Shown: piece by piece, positions 1 to 9,205 of the stretch
Layout of the letters: every line of letters begins with the position of its first letter
How positions within the stretch are numbered: position 1 is the first letter of the stretch
Assembly (NCBI GenBank): GCA_903930435.1
Contig: CAIYYN010000065.1
Span: 248,001-312,000 of the forward strand
DNA length: 64,000 bases
Source of the DNA: an uncultured Hyphomicrobiales bacterium
Lineage (GTDB): Bacteria > Pseudomonadota > Alphaproteobacteria > Rhizobiales > Ancalomicrobiaceae
Reading direction: 5' to 3'
The notes under the pieces: generated by a model
What the model was told of the DNA's origin: nothing
The model's input: only the letters and a program-made list of their open reading frames with translations
The model's database searches: none
Translations under genes and position numbers: made by a program

Positions 1-1152
1 CTGCTTCAGGCCGTAGCCGGTTGGCGAATGACAGACACGGGCGCAGGTATCGACGTTGTTATTGCCAAACCCGGCACGGACCAGTTTCTGGACGAGATAG
101 ACTTCCTCGTTCGTGCATCGCGACGACGTGATCGCGCCCACGGAATCGCGACCGTAGTTAGCCTGCAAGCGCTTGAATTCACTCGCGGCATATCCAATGG
201 CCTCTTGCCACGACACTTCGCGCCATTCATCGGTGATCGATTTGCGGATCATCGGCTTGGTGATGCGGTCCTTGTGGGTTGCATAGCCATAGGCGAAGCG
301 GCCCTTGACGCAGGAATGGCCCTCATTCGCCTTACCTGCCTTGTAGGGCACCATGTTGACGAGCTTATCGCCCTTCATTTCGGCCTTGAACGAGCAGCCA
401 ACGCCGCAATAGGCGCAGGTCGTGACCACGGAATGATCCGGCTGGCCATGATCAATGATCGATTTTTCCTGCAACGTCGCGGTCGGGCATGCCTGGACGC
501 AGGCACCGCAGGAGACGCATTCGGAGGAAAAGAAGTCGGTGCCTCCGGGCGACACACGGCTCTCGAACCCGCGTCCGGCAATCGTCAGCGCAAACGTCCC
601 TTGCGTTTCCTCGCAGGCGCGAACGCAGCGATTGCACACGATGCACTTGGAGGCATCATAGGTGAAATAGGGGTTTGACTCGTCCTTTTCGACCTTGTGC
701 TTTGCATCGAAATGGTTGTCGCCTTCGGCGTAGCGCACTTCGCGCAAGCCGACGACGCCCGCCATATCCTGCAGTTCGCAGTCGCCATTGGCGGCACACG
801 TCAGGCAGTCGAGCGGGTGGTCGGAGATGTACAGTTCCATCACGCCCTTGCGCAGGGAGGCAAGACGATCCGTCTGCGTCTTGACCTTCATGCCGTTTTC
901 GGCGGGCGTGGTGCAGGAGGCGGGCGTGCCGCGTCGTCCCTCGATTTCAACGAGGCAAAGACGGCAGGAACCGAACGGTTCAAGACTGTCAGTTGCGCAG
1001 AGCTTCGGAATGGCGGTGCCCATCGACATGGCCGCAGCCATCACCGACGTGCCCTCCGGCACCGTGACCGAAACGCCGTCGATCTCGAGCGTTACCATCT
1101 TCTCGGAGACGCGGATCGGCGTGCCGTAATCGATTTCCTGGATCAAGCCCAT
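1..1152 (-). CDS. fdsA: NAD-dependent formate dehydrogenase alpha subunit, N-terminal part (cut by window edge)
   Basis: Catalytic subunit of the soluble molybdenum formate dehydrogenase that oxidises formate to CO2 and passes electrons to NAD+. The 384 visible residues carry the full relay of iron-sulfur ligands: a [2Fe-2S] site (C52, C63, C66, C80), a His-Cys3 site (H112, C116, C119, C125), two ferredoxin-type [4Fe-4S] sites (C170/173/176/180 and C212/215/218/222) and the molybdopterin-domain cluster (C246, C249, C253, C281). ARVCHSP places the molybdenum ligand at Cys374 (Cys, not selenocysteine), followed by His375. The family is about 950 residues long, so roughly 60% lies beyond the left edge. 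The start ATG is 10 bases after the fdsB stop, as expected of an operon. Confidence 0.96.
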   Translation of the reverse strand, partial: MGLIQEIDYGTPIRVSEKMVTLEIDGVSVTVPEGTSVMAAAMSMGTAIPKLCATDSLEPFGSCRLCLVEIEGRRGTPASCTTPAENGMKVKTQTDRLASLRKGVMELYISDHPLDCLTCAANGDCELQDMAGVVGLREVRYAEGDNHFDAKHKVEKDESNPYFTYDASKCIVCNRCVRACEETQGTFALTIAGRGFESRVSPGGTDFFSSECVSCGACVQACPTATLQEKSIIDHGQPDHSVVTTCAYCGVGCSFKAEMKGDKLVNMVPYKAGKANEGHSCVKGRFAYGYATHKDRITKPMIRKSITDEWREVSWQEAIGYAASEFKRLQANYGRDSVGAITSSRCTNEEVYLVQKLVRAGFGNNNVDTCARVCHSPTGYGLKQ

Positions 1153-1162
1153 GATATCTGCC

Positions 1163-2716
1163 TCACTCTGCCGCCACGCGGGTCAAGCCGCGCTGAAAAT
1201 CTTCAGGGAAATGATCGATTGCACTCAGTACCGGATAAGGCGTCAGTCCGCCCATCGCGCACAGGGATCCGTCGAGCATGGTTTGCGAGAGGTCCCGAAC
1301 AAGCGCCAGCGGTTTGGCGGGATCTTCACCCGCGAGGATACGGTCGATCGTCTCGACGCCGCGCGTCGATCCGATCCGGCACGGCGTGCACTTGCCGCAG
1401 CTCTCCTTGACGCAGAACTCGAAGGCAAAGCGGGCCTGGGCTGCGAGATCGACGGTGTCGTCGAAAACCACGATGCCACCGTGACCCAACATGCCCTTTT
1501 TCGCCGCCATCGCCTCATAGTCGAGTGCCGTGTCGAAGAGGCTTGACGGGAAATAGGCACCCAGTGGCCCGCCGATCTGCACGGCACGGACCGGTCGACC
1601 GGACCGGGTCCCGCCGCCGAATTCGTAGATCGCCTCGTGGATCGACAGGCCGAACGCCTTCTCGACCAAGCCGCCGAACTTGATGTTTCCAGCCAGTTGG
1701 AAGGGCAATGTGCCGCGTGACCGGCCCATGCCGTAGTCAGCGTAGGTCTTCCAACCATCCGCCAGAATATGCGGCACGGCTGCGAGCGACAGTACGTTGT
1801 TGATCACCGTCGGCTTGCCGAACAGGCCCTTCAGTGCAGGCAACGGCGGCTTTGCACGCACGATGCCGCGTTTGCCCTCAAGGCTCTCCAGCAGCGCTGT
1901 TTCCTCGCCGCAGACATAGGCACCGGCACCCAGCCGGACGATGATATCAAACGCCTTGCCGGATCCGGCAACGGATGCCCCGAGGTATCCGGCCTTGCGG
2001 GCCGCATCGACTGCTGTCTGGAACGCCCTGAAGGCGTGCGGATATTCGGAGCGGATATAGATGTAGCCAAGCGTTGCACCGACCGCGAGACCGGCAATCG
2101 TCATGCCTTCGACGAGGAGCAGCGGATCGCCTTCCATGATCATGCGATCGGCAAAGGTCCCAGAGTCGCCTTCGTCAGCATTACAGACGATGTATTTCTG
2201 GTCGGCAGACGCGCCGAGCACGGTCTTCCACTTGATGCCGGTCGGGAACCCTGCCCCGCCACGTCCGCGCAGACCGGATTTGGTCACCTCTTCAACGATA
2301 TCAGCTGGCGACAGGGCGATTGCCTTTTCGAGACCCTCGTATCCGCCGTGCGCGATGTAGTCGGCAACCGATGTCGGATCGATCACGCCGACGCGGGCAA
2401 ACGTCAGTCGTTCCTGCTTCGCCAGATAGGGGATCGCATCGACCGGTCCAAGGCAGAGCGGGTGCATGCCCGAGGCTGTCAGGCTGTCGACAAGCGAGGC
2501 GACGTCAGCAGACGTTACAGGCCCATAGGCAATGCGACCGGCAGCAGTGGCGACTTCCACCATCGGCTCCAGCCAGAAAAGCCCGCGCGATCCGGTCCTG
2601 ACAATATCCGCGGCAATCCCGCGACTGGCCAATTCAGCCGATAGCGTCTTGGCGACCTTGTCGGCGCCGACGGAAAGGGCAGCTGCATCCTTCGAAATGA
2701 ATATCCGCATGGTCAT
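1163..2716 (-). CDS. fdsB: NAD-dependent formate dehydrogenase beta subunit (NuoF-like)
   Basis: Diaphorase subunit that takes electrons from the alpha subunit and reduces NAD+ through FMN. The 517 residues comprise an N-terminal thioredoxin-like domain (about 1-110) without the paired cysteines of a [2Fe-2S] ferredoxin, then the NuoF core. That core has the glycine-rich nucleotide loop GLRGRGGAGFPTG near residues 148-160 and a [4Fe-4S] site ESCGKCTPCR (C440, C443, C446) completed by C486. Its ATG overlaps the fdsG stop by four bases (ATGA), so translation is probably coupled. The fusion and order match Fds-type enzymes rather than the three separate genes of respiratory complex I. Confidence 0.96.
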   Translation of the reverse strand: MTMRIFISKDAAALSVGADKVAKTLSAELASRGIAADIVRTGSRGLFWLEPMVEVATAAGRIAYGPVTSADVASLVDSLTASGMHPLCLGPVDAIPYLAKQERLTFARVGVIDPTSVADYIAHGGYEGLEKAIALSPADIVEEVTKSGLRGRGGAGFPTGIKWKTVLGASADQKYIVCNADEGDSGTFADRMIMEGDPLLLVEGMTIAGLAVGATLGYIYIRSEYPHAFRAFQTAVDAARKAGYLGASVAGSGKAFDIIVRLGAGAYVCGEETALLESLEGKRGIVRAKPPLPALKGLFGKPTVINNVLSLAAVPHILADGWKTYADYGMGRSRGTLPFQLAGNIKFGGLVEKAFGLSIHEAIYEFGGGTRSGRPVRAVQIGGPLGAYFPSSLFDTALDYEAMAAKKGMLGHGGIVVFDDTVDLAAQARFAFEFCVKESCGKCTPCRIGSTRGVETIDRILAGEDPAKPLALVRDLSQTMLDGSLCAMGGLTPYPVLSAIDHFPEDFQRGLTRVAAE

Positions 2717-3210
2717 GCTGGCCTCGCAGCGGTCTCGATGATCTGGTCGATGTCGTCGATGGTGACCCGACCGATCAGTTCACCATCGAGCAAGACAGCG
2801 GGCGACAGTGCGCAATTGCCGAGGCAAAACACCTCTTCGACCGTGATCGACCCGTCAGGCGACGTCTTGCCCAGTTCCAGCCCATGCTTCTGCTCGACAT
2901 GCGCAATCAGGTCGCGACAGCCGACCGATTGGCATGCTTCAGCACGGCAGATTTTCAGGACATGTTTGCCTGCGGGCGCATGACGGAAATCATGGTAATA
3001 GGTGATGACACCATGGACTTCGGCACGTGAAACATTCAGCACGTCGGCAATGACGGGAACCGCGCTCTGGTCAACGTATCCGAAGGCTTCCTGCAAATCA
3101 TGCAATATCGGCAACATGGCACCCGGTTCACTACGGCGCGCGTCGATAATGTCTTTGGCAACGGCGTCATTCCAGCGGGCTGCCGTTCCAGAACTCACTT
3201 GTGCCGTCAT
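2713..3210 (-). CDS. fdsG: NAD-dependent formate dehydrogenase gamma subunit (NuoE-like)
   Basis: Small [2Fe-2S] subunit of the cytoplasmic formate dehydrogenase, homologous to NuoE. The 165 residues show the C-x4-C and C-x3-C ligand pattern of the thioredoxin-like ferredoxin fold: C88 and C93 in KICRAEAC, C129 and C133 in CLGNC. It is the first gene of fdsG-fdsB-fdsA; fdhD and fdsD, which usually follow, would lie left of the window. The 183 bases upstream are AT-rich and hold a candidate LysR operator. NuoE of complex I is excluded because the next genes encode FdsB and FdsA. Confidence 0.95.
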   Translation of the reverse strand: MTAQVSSGTAARWNDAVAKDIIDARRSEPGAMLPILHDLQEAFGYVDQSAVPVIADVLNVSRAEVHGVITYYHDFRHAPAGKHVLKICRAEACQSVGCRDLIAHVEQKHGLELGKTSPDGSITVEEVFCLGNCALSPAVLLDGELIGRVTIDDIDQIIETAARPA

Positions 3211-3336
3211 CGTCCCCCCGACCTACGCAAACAAGAGCACCCGGTCATTTCAATTGATCGGGTTGCGCCTTGTTTTTTCCGTTTTTACACTGACTCAAAA
3301 ATATTTCAGACACAAATCGAAATAGCTGAACATTTC

Positions 3337-3351
3337 ATAGATTTTTTCTAT
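3337..3351. promoter_or_regulatory. Candidate LysR-type operator upstream of fdsG
   Basis: A perfect 15-base palindrome, ATAGA-TTTTT-TCTAT, which also fits the T-N11-A core of LysR-family sites. It lies about 127 bases upstream of the fdsG start, in the gap between the LysR gene and the operon. Binding by the adjacent regulator is inferred from position and motif only. Confidence 0.4.
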
Positions 3352-3393
3352 CAAACGGCATTTTGAGGAAATAATAACCCTATTTCAGCTGTT

Positions 3394-4338
3394 TTATAAA
3401 ATTGGATCGTGCCAAATCGTCCGCCGACGCTCTGCCTTGTCGACTAAAGTCGAATCGATACTGAGGCTCGGCGCAAGCGCAAACAGGGAGCGCGCGAGCG
3501 GTGAGGCAGGTTCCCGGTCCGGGATGATCAGGCCCACCGTACGGGCCGCTTCGGGTTCAATGAGGGACAAGGCCACTGCGCCCTCAGGCAGACCAAACAT
3601 GTCGATGAGCGGTGTCGGCACGATGCTCGACCATGGCCCTTCGGCGACATGGGTCGTCAGATTGAGCAGCGAGTTGGTTTCGATCTCAGCCCGCACGGTC
3701 TTGCCGACTGAGCGAAAGACGGAGTCGATGATACGCCGGTTTTGCATGTCGGGCGTCAAGAGGATCAGTCGCGTTTCCGCCGCTGCGCCCCAGCTGATGG
3801 ACTCGCGGTCTGCAAAGGCTCCATCCGCTGCCGTCAGAAACACATAGGACTCGCGATAGAGCGGCACGGCGCGCACGTGGTCGATCGGCTCGACATCAAG
3901 GTACGTTACACCGGCATCCAGTTCGAAATCATCGAGGCGACGCTGGATCTCGTCCGAGGTCATCGACAAAATGGAAATATTCACCGCCGGATGACGTTCG
4001 AGAAAAGGCGTGGTCATCAGCGAGGCGACAGGCAAGGCCGTCGGGATCACGCCGATGCGCAGCTTGCCGGACAATCCACCCCGCAAATCAGCGAGTTCCT
4101 GCGTCAGAGCGTCGCAGTCAGCCAGAATGCGTCGGGCATGGTCCAGGACCACATTGCCCTCTGGTGTCAGCCCGTTAAACCGATGACCGCGCTCGACGAT
4201 AAGCACACCGAGTTCGTCCTCAAGCGCCCGGATGGCGGCTGACAGGGTCGGCTGCGAGATGTTGCAGGCATTGGCGGCCCGCCCGAAATGGCCTTCGCGC
4301 GCCAGTGCAACAAGATAGAGAAACTGCTTGATGACCAT
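3394..4338 (-). CDS. fdsR: LysR-family regulator, probable regulator of the fds operon
   Basis: Transcription factor of 314 residues with an N-terminal winged helix-turn-helix (about 1-60, including HFGRAANACNISQPTLSAAI) and a two-lobed periplasmic-binding-like effector domain to about residue 295. I chose ATG 4338 because GAGGTGG lies upstream at good spacing; a TTG six codons earlier is in frame but overlaps that ribosome binding site. Fds operons commonly have a LysR regulator next to them, usually divergent; here it lies upstream on the same strand. The effector is probably formate or a related small acid, by analogy only. Confidence 0.85.
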   Translation of the reverse strand: MVIKQFLYLVALAREGHFGRAANACNISQPTLSAAIRALEDELGVLIVERGHRFNGLTPEGNVVLDHARRILADCDALTQELADLRGGLSGKLRIGVIPTALPVASLMTTPFLERHPAVNISILSMTSDEIQRRLDDFELDAGVTYLDVEPIDHVRAVPLYRESYVFLTAADGAFADRESISWGAAAETRLILLTPDMQNRRIIDSVFRSVGKTVRAEIETNSLLNLTTHVAEGPWSSIVPTPLIDMFGLPEGAVALSLIEPEAARTVGLIIPDREPASPLARSLFALAPSLSIDSTLVDKAERRRTIWHDPIL

Positions 4339-4514
4339 ACCAATCCACCACCTCAAACCCGTAAGCAGATTTACAGGTCCACGGTGGGAAGGAAAGAGGG
4401 TTGCGGCACGGCTTGCCGCGCATGACTTGACTCCCTGATGCTTTCACCCCCCAAGATCGCCGCCGTTCAAGTCGCTGGCAGATCACCTGCCCGTCATCAT
4501 CACATAGAGTCCGG

Positions 4515-6131
4515 ATGTCCCACTATCCCCAGCAGAACCTGCGCACCCAACCGTCTGACGCTACAAGGGTGGCCGTCGCCGTCATTCTCGTGTCGACCAT
4601 CGCTCGATTGATCTTGGCCGCCGGGCTCGATTACGGGATCGATGAAGCCTATGCGGTCTCAGTGGGGCGACAGTTCCAGTGGTCATTCTTTGATCACCCG
4701 CCGATTGCATTCTGGACCGCTGGCGTGATGGAAACACTCACCGGGTTCGATGCGCCGCATTGGTTGATCCGCCTGCCCTTCGTTCTGGCGTTTTCCGGCA
4801 CGTCTTGGCTGATCTTTGCGCTTGGTAGACGGCTTCTCGGCGAAATGGCGGGTCTGTGGGGCCTGGTTTTCCTGACGCTCAGCCCATTCTTCTTTGCGTC
4901 CGCCGGATCGTGGATCGTGCCGGATGGCCCCGTTGACCTGTTTCTCGCAGCATCCGCCCTGGTGCTCGCCGATATTCTGTTCAACGAACACGATCCCCGC
5001 ACGACGGCGCGACGTTGGTTGCTGATGGGTGTCCTGTTCGGACTTGCCTGCCTGTCGAAATATCATGCGTTCCTGTTTGCGGCGGGCGCTGTCGTCTTCA
5101 TTGTTTCGACCCGCCATCGTCCGCAATTGACACGCCCTGCCCCCTGGATCGCAGGCATCATCGCCTTGGCGATCTTTTCGCCAGTTATCTGGTGGAACGC
5201 CGGACATGGCTGGATTTCCATAGCGTTCCAGACCGGCCGCAGTCATGTCGAAGGTGGACTTTACCCGGTCCATGTCCTGCAAATGCTGGCGGGCGAAGCA
5301 GCCTATCTCCTGCCGTGGACGCTGGTTCTCCTGATCTCAGCGCTTGTCCGGGGACTGGCGACAAAACCAAAGTGGCTCAACAAACCGGGCAGCCGGGAAA
5401 AAGTCTGGTTTCTGGCGTCACTCAGCTTGCCAGCGACCATCCTCTTCACGGTCCTGCCGTTGTTTGGCTCGCGTGGCTTGCCGCACTGGCCAATGCCTGG
5501 CTGGCTCTTCGCCTTCCCCATCCTCGGGGCCATGGTCGCTCAGGTCGTGGCCAACGGCAGTCGGTGGCCGATCTGGCTCGCCCGAGGCTCCGCAGCACTT
5601 CTCGCCTTGGTGGCTGTTGCTGTTATCGGCCTGACGCAATCCGGCAGCGTCGCCGGTTGGCTGCTGAGGACTCCCGGAATGGTGGATGGTGCCGGAATTA
5701 TCACGCCCTTGCTCAATGAAGCCTCCGACTGGAAGGGCCTGAATGCAGCCTTGACCGAGCGTGGTCTGGGGGCAAATGCTGGACGCTTCATCGCGACGCC
5801 ACGCTGGTTTGAGGCCGCGCGTATCTCGTCGGCGCTCGCATCCGAGGGCGTCAAACCCCTTCCCGCTGTCACCGTCTTTAATGAGGACGCGCGTGGCTTT
5901 GCCTTTCTGACGGACCAGACGACGCTACTCGGCGAGGACGCCGTCATCATCACCGAGCCGCAGTTCGCCCTCGATCCCGCACGCATGCTCGCCCCCTATT
6001 TCCAGCGCATCGATGAGCCGGAGCTGATCACCATTTCGGTGGCTGGCGGAATTCCGAAGACCCTTCAGGTGGCTCTCGCCCATACCTTGTTGAAGCCGTA
6101 TCCGCTGCGCTACGGCGCAACATCGAGGTAA
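4515..6131 (+). CDS. ArnT/PMT-type (GT39 fold) integral membrane glycosyltransferase
   Basis: Polytopic inner-membrane protein of 538 residues. About a dozen hydrophobic segments run from residue 17 to about 385, followed by a soluble C-terminal region. The first extracytoplasmic loop carries DYGIDEAY and then DHPP, the acidic and HPP motifs of lipid-phosphate-sugar glycosyltransferases (PMT_2, ArnT and RgtA families). Such enzymes transfer a sugar from a polyprenyl-phosphate carrier to lipid A, a polysaccharide or a protein on the periplasmic side. The acceptor cannot be told from sequence. sfsA starts 3 bases after the stop, so the two are probably cotranscribed. Confidence 0.85.
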   Translation: MSHYPQQNLRTQPSDATRVAVAVILVSTIARLILAAGLDYGIDEAYAVSVGRQFQWSFFDHPPIAFWTAGVMETLTGFDAPHWLIRLPFVLAFSGTSWLIFALGRRLLGEMAGLWGLVFLTLSPFFFASAGSWIVPDGPVDLFLAASALVLADILFNEHDPRTTARRWLLMGVLFGLACLSKYHAFLFAAGAVVFIVSTRHRPQLTRPAPWIAGIIALAIFSPVIWWNAGHGWISIAFQTGRSHVEGGLYPVHVLQMLAGEAAYLLPWTLVLLISALVRGLATKPKWLNKPGSREKVWFLASLSLPATILFTVLPLFGSRGLPHWPMPGWLFAFPILGAMVAQVVANGSRWPIWLARGSAALLALVAVAVIGLTQSGSVAGWLLRTPGMVDGAGIITPLLNEASDWKGLNAALTERGLGANAGRFIATPRWFEAARISSALASEGVKPLPAVTVFNEDARGFAFLTDQTTLLGEDAVIITEPQFALDPARMLAPYFQRIDEPELITISVAGGIPKTLQVALAHTLLKPYPLRYGATSR

Positions 6132-6134
6132 AAG

Positions 6135-6845
6135 ATGCAATTGCCGCCTCTTGTGTCCGCAACGCTCATCAAACGCTACAAGCGCTTTCTCGCGGATTGC
6201 CGGTTGGCGTCGGGCGAGATCATCACCGCGCATGTCGCCAATTCCGGCTCGATGCTTGGACTGACCACGCCCGGCGCGCAGGTGTGGCTGTCGAGGTCAG
6301 ATGATCCCAAGCGAAAATTGGCCTATTCCTGGGAACTGGTTGAAGCGCATGGCGGATGGGTCAACGTCAACACCTCCCGACCCAATGCGATTGTCGCAGA
6401 AGCCCTGGCGAATGGTACGATACCGGGGCTCGCGGGTTACTCAAATCTCAGGCGCGAAGTGAAATACGGGACGAATTCGCGCATCGACATCCTGCTTGAA
6501 GACCCCGCGCGCGGCAGAGCCTACGTCGAGGTCAAGAGCGTCACGATGTGTCGAACGCCGGGCCTCGCCGAATTCCCGGACGCGGTCACAACGCGCGGTG
6601 CCAAGCATCTGACGGAACTGGTTGGGGAAGTGCAAAGCGGCCACCGAGCCATCATGCTGTATCTCGTGCAGATTCAATCCGCGACCCGGTTCACGATCGC
6701 CCGCGACATTGATCCGGACTATGGACTTGAATTCGATCAGGCCCGATCCGCTGGTGTCGAGGTGATCATCTGCATGTGCTCGGTCAGCCCGAAGGAGATT
6801 CTGATCATCGGCACCCTTCCGCTTGTCGATCAGATATCGACATGA
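6135..6845 (+). CDS. sfsA: SfsA family DNA/RNA-binding nuclease-like protein
   Basis: Protein of 236 residues, the usual length for SfsA. It has an N-terminal OB-like region (LIKRYKRFLADCRL, HVANSGSMLGL) and a C-terminal restriction-endonuclease-like core with RIDILLED and YVEVKSVTM. The D and ExK residues in that core are those expected to bind metal. SfsA was named for maltose-gene stimulation in E. coli, but its fold suggests a nuclease. Its biological role is unsettled. Confidence 0.93.
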   Translation: MQLPPLVSATLIKRYKRFLADCRLASGEIITAHVANSGSMLGLTTPGAQVWLSRSDDPKRKLAYSWELVEAHGGWVNVNTSRPNAIVAEALANGTIPGLAGYSNLRREVKYGTNSRIDILLEDPARGRAYVEVKSVTMCRTPGLAEFPDAVTTRGAKHLTELVGEVQSGHRAIMLYLVQIQSATRFTIARDIDPDYGLEFDQARSAGVEVIICMCSVSPKEILIIGTLPLVDQIST

Positions 6846-6946
6846 CTGGCAGATGCACTTTTTGACTATCTTGACATTTAACCGCTGAAATCTGCGCCGG
6901 AAGTGATTATAACTCGACAAAACTCCTCTCAGGACCAGCAGATTCC

Positions 6947-7777
6947 ATGGCAATGTACGAAGACGCGGCGACCGCCCCCCTCAAGAACACCGGCAAGATT
7001 CGCCTTTATGATGAGGCTGGATTTGCGGGCATGCGGGCGGCTGGACGCCTTGCGGCGGAATGTCTCGATCTGCTCGTCGATCTCGCAAAGCCCGGCGTAT
7101 CAACGCAGGAAATCGACGACTTCGTTTATAATTTCGGCATGCAAAACAACGCGTTGCCTGCCACGCTCAATTATCGCGGCTACACCAAGAGCTGCTGTAC
7201 GTCGATCAATCACGTCGTCTGCCACGGCATTCCCAATGAAAAGCCCCTGAAGGACGGCGACATCGTCAACATCGACGTGACCTACATCCTTGACGGCTGG
7301 CACGGCGATTCCTCGCGAATGTACCTGATCGGCGACGTCAAGCGCGCGGCGGAACGGCTCGTCGAGGTGACCTATGAATCGCTGATGCGCGGCATCGCGG
7401 TCGTCAAGCCGGGCGCGACGACGGGTGACATTGGCCATGCCATCCAGGCTTTTGTGGAACACGAACGTTGTTCAGTGGTCCGTGATTTCTGCGGCCATGG
7501 CGTGGGCCGACTGTTTCACGACGCGCCGAATATCCTGCATTATGGGATGCGCGGCGAAGGCGTGCAGCTCAGGCCGGGCATGATCTTCACCATTGAACCG
7601 ATGGTCAATCTCGGTCGTTACAACGTCAAGGTCCTCTCGGATGGCTGGACCGCCGTGACGCGCGATCGCTCTCTGTCCGCCCAATTCGAACACACAATCG
7701 GTGTCACCGAGACCGGCTGCGAGATTTTCACCCTCTCGCCGCGAGGCTACACGGTACCTCCCTATACTTTAAGTTAA
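6947..7777 (+). CDS. map: Type I methionine aminopeptidase
   Basis: Removes the initiator methionine from nascent proteins. The 276-residue pita-bread-fold enzyme shows all five metal ligands: D110, D121, H184, E217 and E248, plus the substrate-binding H93 in VCHGIP. The N-terminal extension of about 20 residues before the catalytic domain is common in alphaproteobacterial copies. The gene stands alone, 101 bases after sfsA. It is the expected housekeeping enzyme, and one substrate could be the Anbu peptidase of this window, whose Thr catalytic residue must be exposed by loss of Met. Confidence 0.96.
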   Translation: MAMYEDAATAPLKNTGKIRLYDEAGFAGMRAAGRLAAECLDLLVDLAKPGVSTQEIDDFVYNFGMQNNALPATLNYRGYTKSCCTSINHVVCHGIPNEKPLKDGDIVNIDVTYILDGWHGDSSRMYLIGDVKRAAERLVEVTYESLMRGIAVVKPGATTGDIGHAIQAFVEHERCSVVRDFCGHGVGRLFHDAPNILHYGMRGEGVQLRPGMIFTIEPMVNLGRYNVKVLSDGWTAVTRDRSLSAQFEHTIGVTETGCEIFTLSPRGYTVPPYTLS

Positions 7778-7862
7778 ATTTGTAATTGTTCATTTTTATC
7801 AAATAAATACGGACCCTTTTCACGATACAGGATAGAATATCGTTCACATCTCGAACATACGA

Positions 7863-7889
7863 TTTCTCTCGACTTACGTTCGAGAGGAA
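7863..7889 (+). promoter_or_regulatory. Hairpin enclosing the ribosome binding site of the first cyclase gene
   Basis: TTTCTCTCG (7863-7871) can pair with CGAGAGGAA (7881-7889), giving nine pairs with one G-U and a 9-base loop. The 3' arm contains the whole Shine-Dalgarno sequence GAGAGGA, about 9 bases before the ATG at 7898. Pairing would hide the ribosome binding site. Whether it responds to temperature, a ligand or a protein is unknown. Confidence 0.5.
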
Positions 7890-7897
7890 TAACGTCA

Positions 7898-9205
7898 ATG
7901 TTGACCAACGCAACAAGAGTCGCTGCCATTGCAGAAGTTCGGGCTGATGAGCCCGATGTCAAACTATTACTCTCGATCCTTGAATCTGTTCCCGGACTTA
8001 TCGCCTATTGGGATCGCAACCTTGTCTGTCGCTACGCAAATGCCGCCTATTCCAACTGGTTTGGGACGCACAGTTGCACGCTGATCGGAGCAAGCAGTCG
8101 AGATCTCCTCAATCACGACTCCTTCGCAGAAGACTTCCCCTACATGCAGGCAGCGCTGACAGGCCAATCTGTGCGGTTCGAGCGCAGCATCCGCAAGGCT
8201 GACCTGACCGAGGCAATCATTGTTGTTCAGTATTGTCCTGACTATGCCCTCGACGGCATGGTCCGAGGATTTTCAGTGTTTACGGCAGACGTCACGGATC
8301 TGAAGCGGGCGCAACGGGAACTGGAATGGTCAGCCCGGGTCATCGAAGCGAGCAAAAAGGCCGTCGTGGTCGCCAATGAAGGCGGCATCATCATGTCAGT
8401 CAACGCCTGTTGCGTGCGCCTGACAGGCTACGCCGCTGCCGAATTGGTCGGCACATCGGTCAACCGGCTGGCGAGGGAGGACGAGGAGGCTCTCTTCGAG
8501 ACCCTGCTCAAACGACGTCTTGATCACGGAACATGGAATGGTGCACTCACGATCCGCAACAAGACAGGCGATATGGTTTCCTGCGAAGCGTCGTTTTCGC
8601 TGGTCAATGGTCGGGATCACCACGATGTCACGCGGCTCGTACTGGCGTTCGAGGACGTTTCCGACAAACTGGCCCACGAACAGGCACTTCAGCGGCTTGC
8701 AACACGCGATGCACTGACCGATCTGGACAACCGGTTTTCGCTTGTGCATCAGATGGCTCAGTTCCTTGCAGATGCCGATGCGCGAGGCGGGATCTGCGCC
8801 GCGTTCTTCATCGACCTCGACGATTTCAAGACAGTGAACGACACCTTTGGCCACGAAGCAGGCGACGCAGTCCTGCGGCACGTGGCGAGTTGCTTGACGG
8901 AAAGCGTCCGCAAAAGTGATGTTGTGGCGCGACTGGGTGGCGACGAATTTGTCGTCTTGCTCAATAATCTCGCCGGCAAAGCCACCATCGAGGAAATCGC
9001 GCGACGGATTTCATCCCGGATCCAGCAGCCCGTCGAACTCGATGGACATTCGTATAATCCGTCTGCATCGATTGGCATCGCAATTCGGCAACCCGACGGA
9101 CTAACTGCAGACGCGTTGATCGGACTGGCCGATAGTGCGATGTACCGGGCCAAACGGTCAGGAAAGAACCGGATCCAGTTCATTGACGCTGACGCCTGCG
9201 ATTGA
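7898..9205 (+). CDS. Diguanylate cyclase, PAS-PAS-GGDEF (first of a tandem pair)
   Basis: Makes the second messenger c-di-GMP from two GTP. The 435 residues have no membrane segment and comprise PAS 1 (about 22-135), PAS 2 (about 144-262) and a GGDEF domain (about 265-430). The active-site motif is intact (GGDEF, 347-351), and an RxxD product-inhibition site (RKSD, 338-341) sits five residues before it. The PAS domains should sense a cytoplasmic signal; no heme or flavin ligand is evident. The gene is a close paralogue of the next one, with matching domain order and many shared phrases such as DALTDLDNR and NDTFGHEAGD. Its ribosome binding site lies in a predicted hairpin. Confidence 0.93.
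   Translation: MLTNATRVAAIAEVRADEPDVKLLLSILESVPGLIAYWDRNLVCRYANAAYSNWFGTHSCTLIGASSRDLLNHDSFAEDFPYMQAALTGQSVRFERSIRKADLTEAIIVVQYCPDYALDGMVRGFSVFTADVTDLKRAQRELEWSARVIEASKKAVVVANEGGIIMSVNACCVRLTGYAAAELVGTSVNRLAREDEEALFETLLKRRLDHGTWNGALTIRNKTGDMVSCEASFSLVNGRDHHDVTRLVLAFEDVSDKLAHEQALQRLATRDALTDLDNRFSLVHQMAQFLADADARGGICAAFFIDLDDFKTVNDTFGHEAGDAVLRHVASCLTESVRKSDVVARLGGDEFVVLLNNLAGKATIEEIARRISSRIQQPVELDGHSYNPSASIGIAIRQPDGLTADALIGLADSAMYRAKRSGKNRIQFIDADACD

Noticed and set aside
1769-2644. Long open frame (291 codons) opposite fdsB
   Set aside because: fdsB is complete and conserved on the other strand; the antisense frame has no domain.
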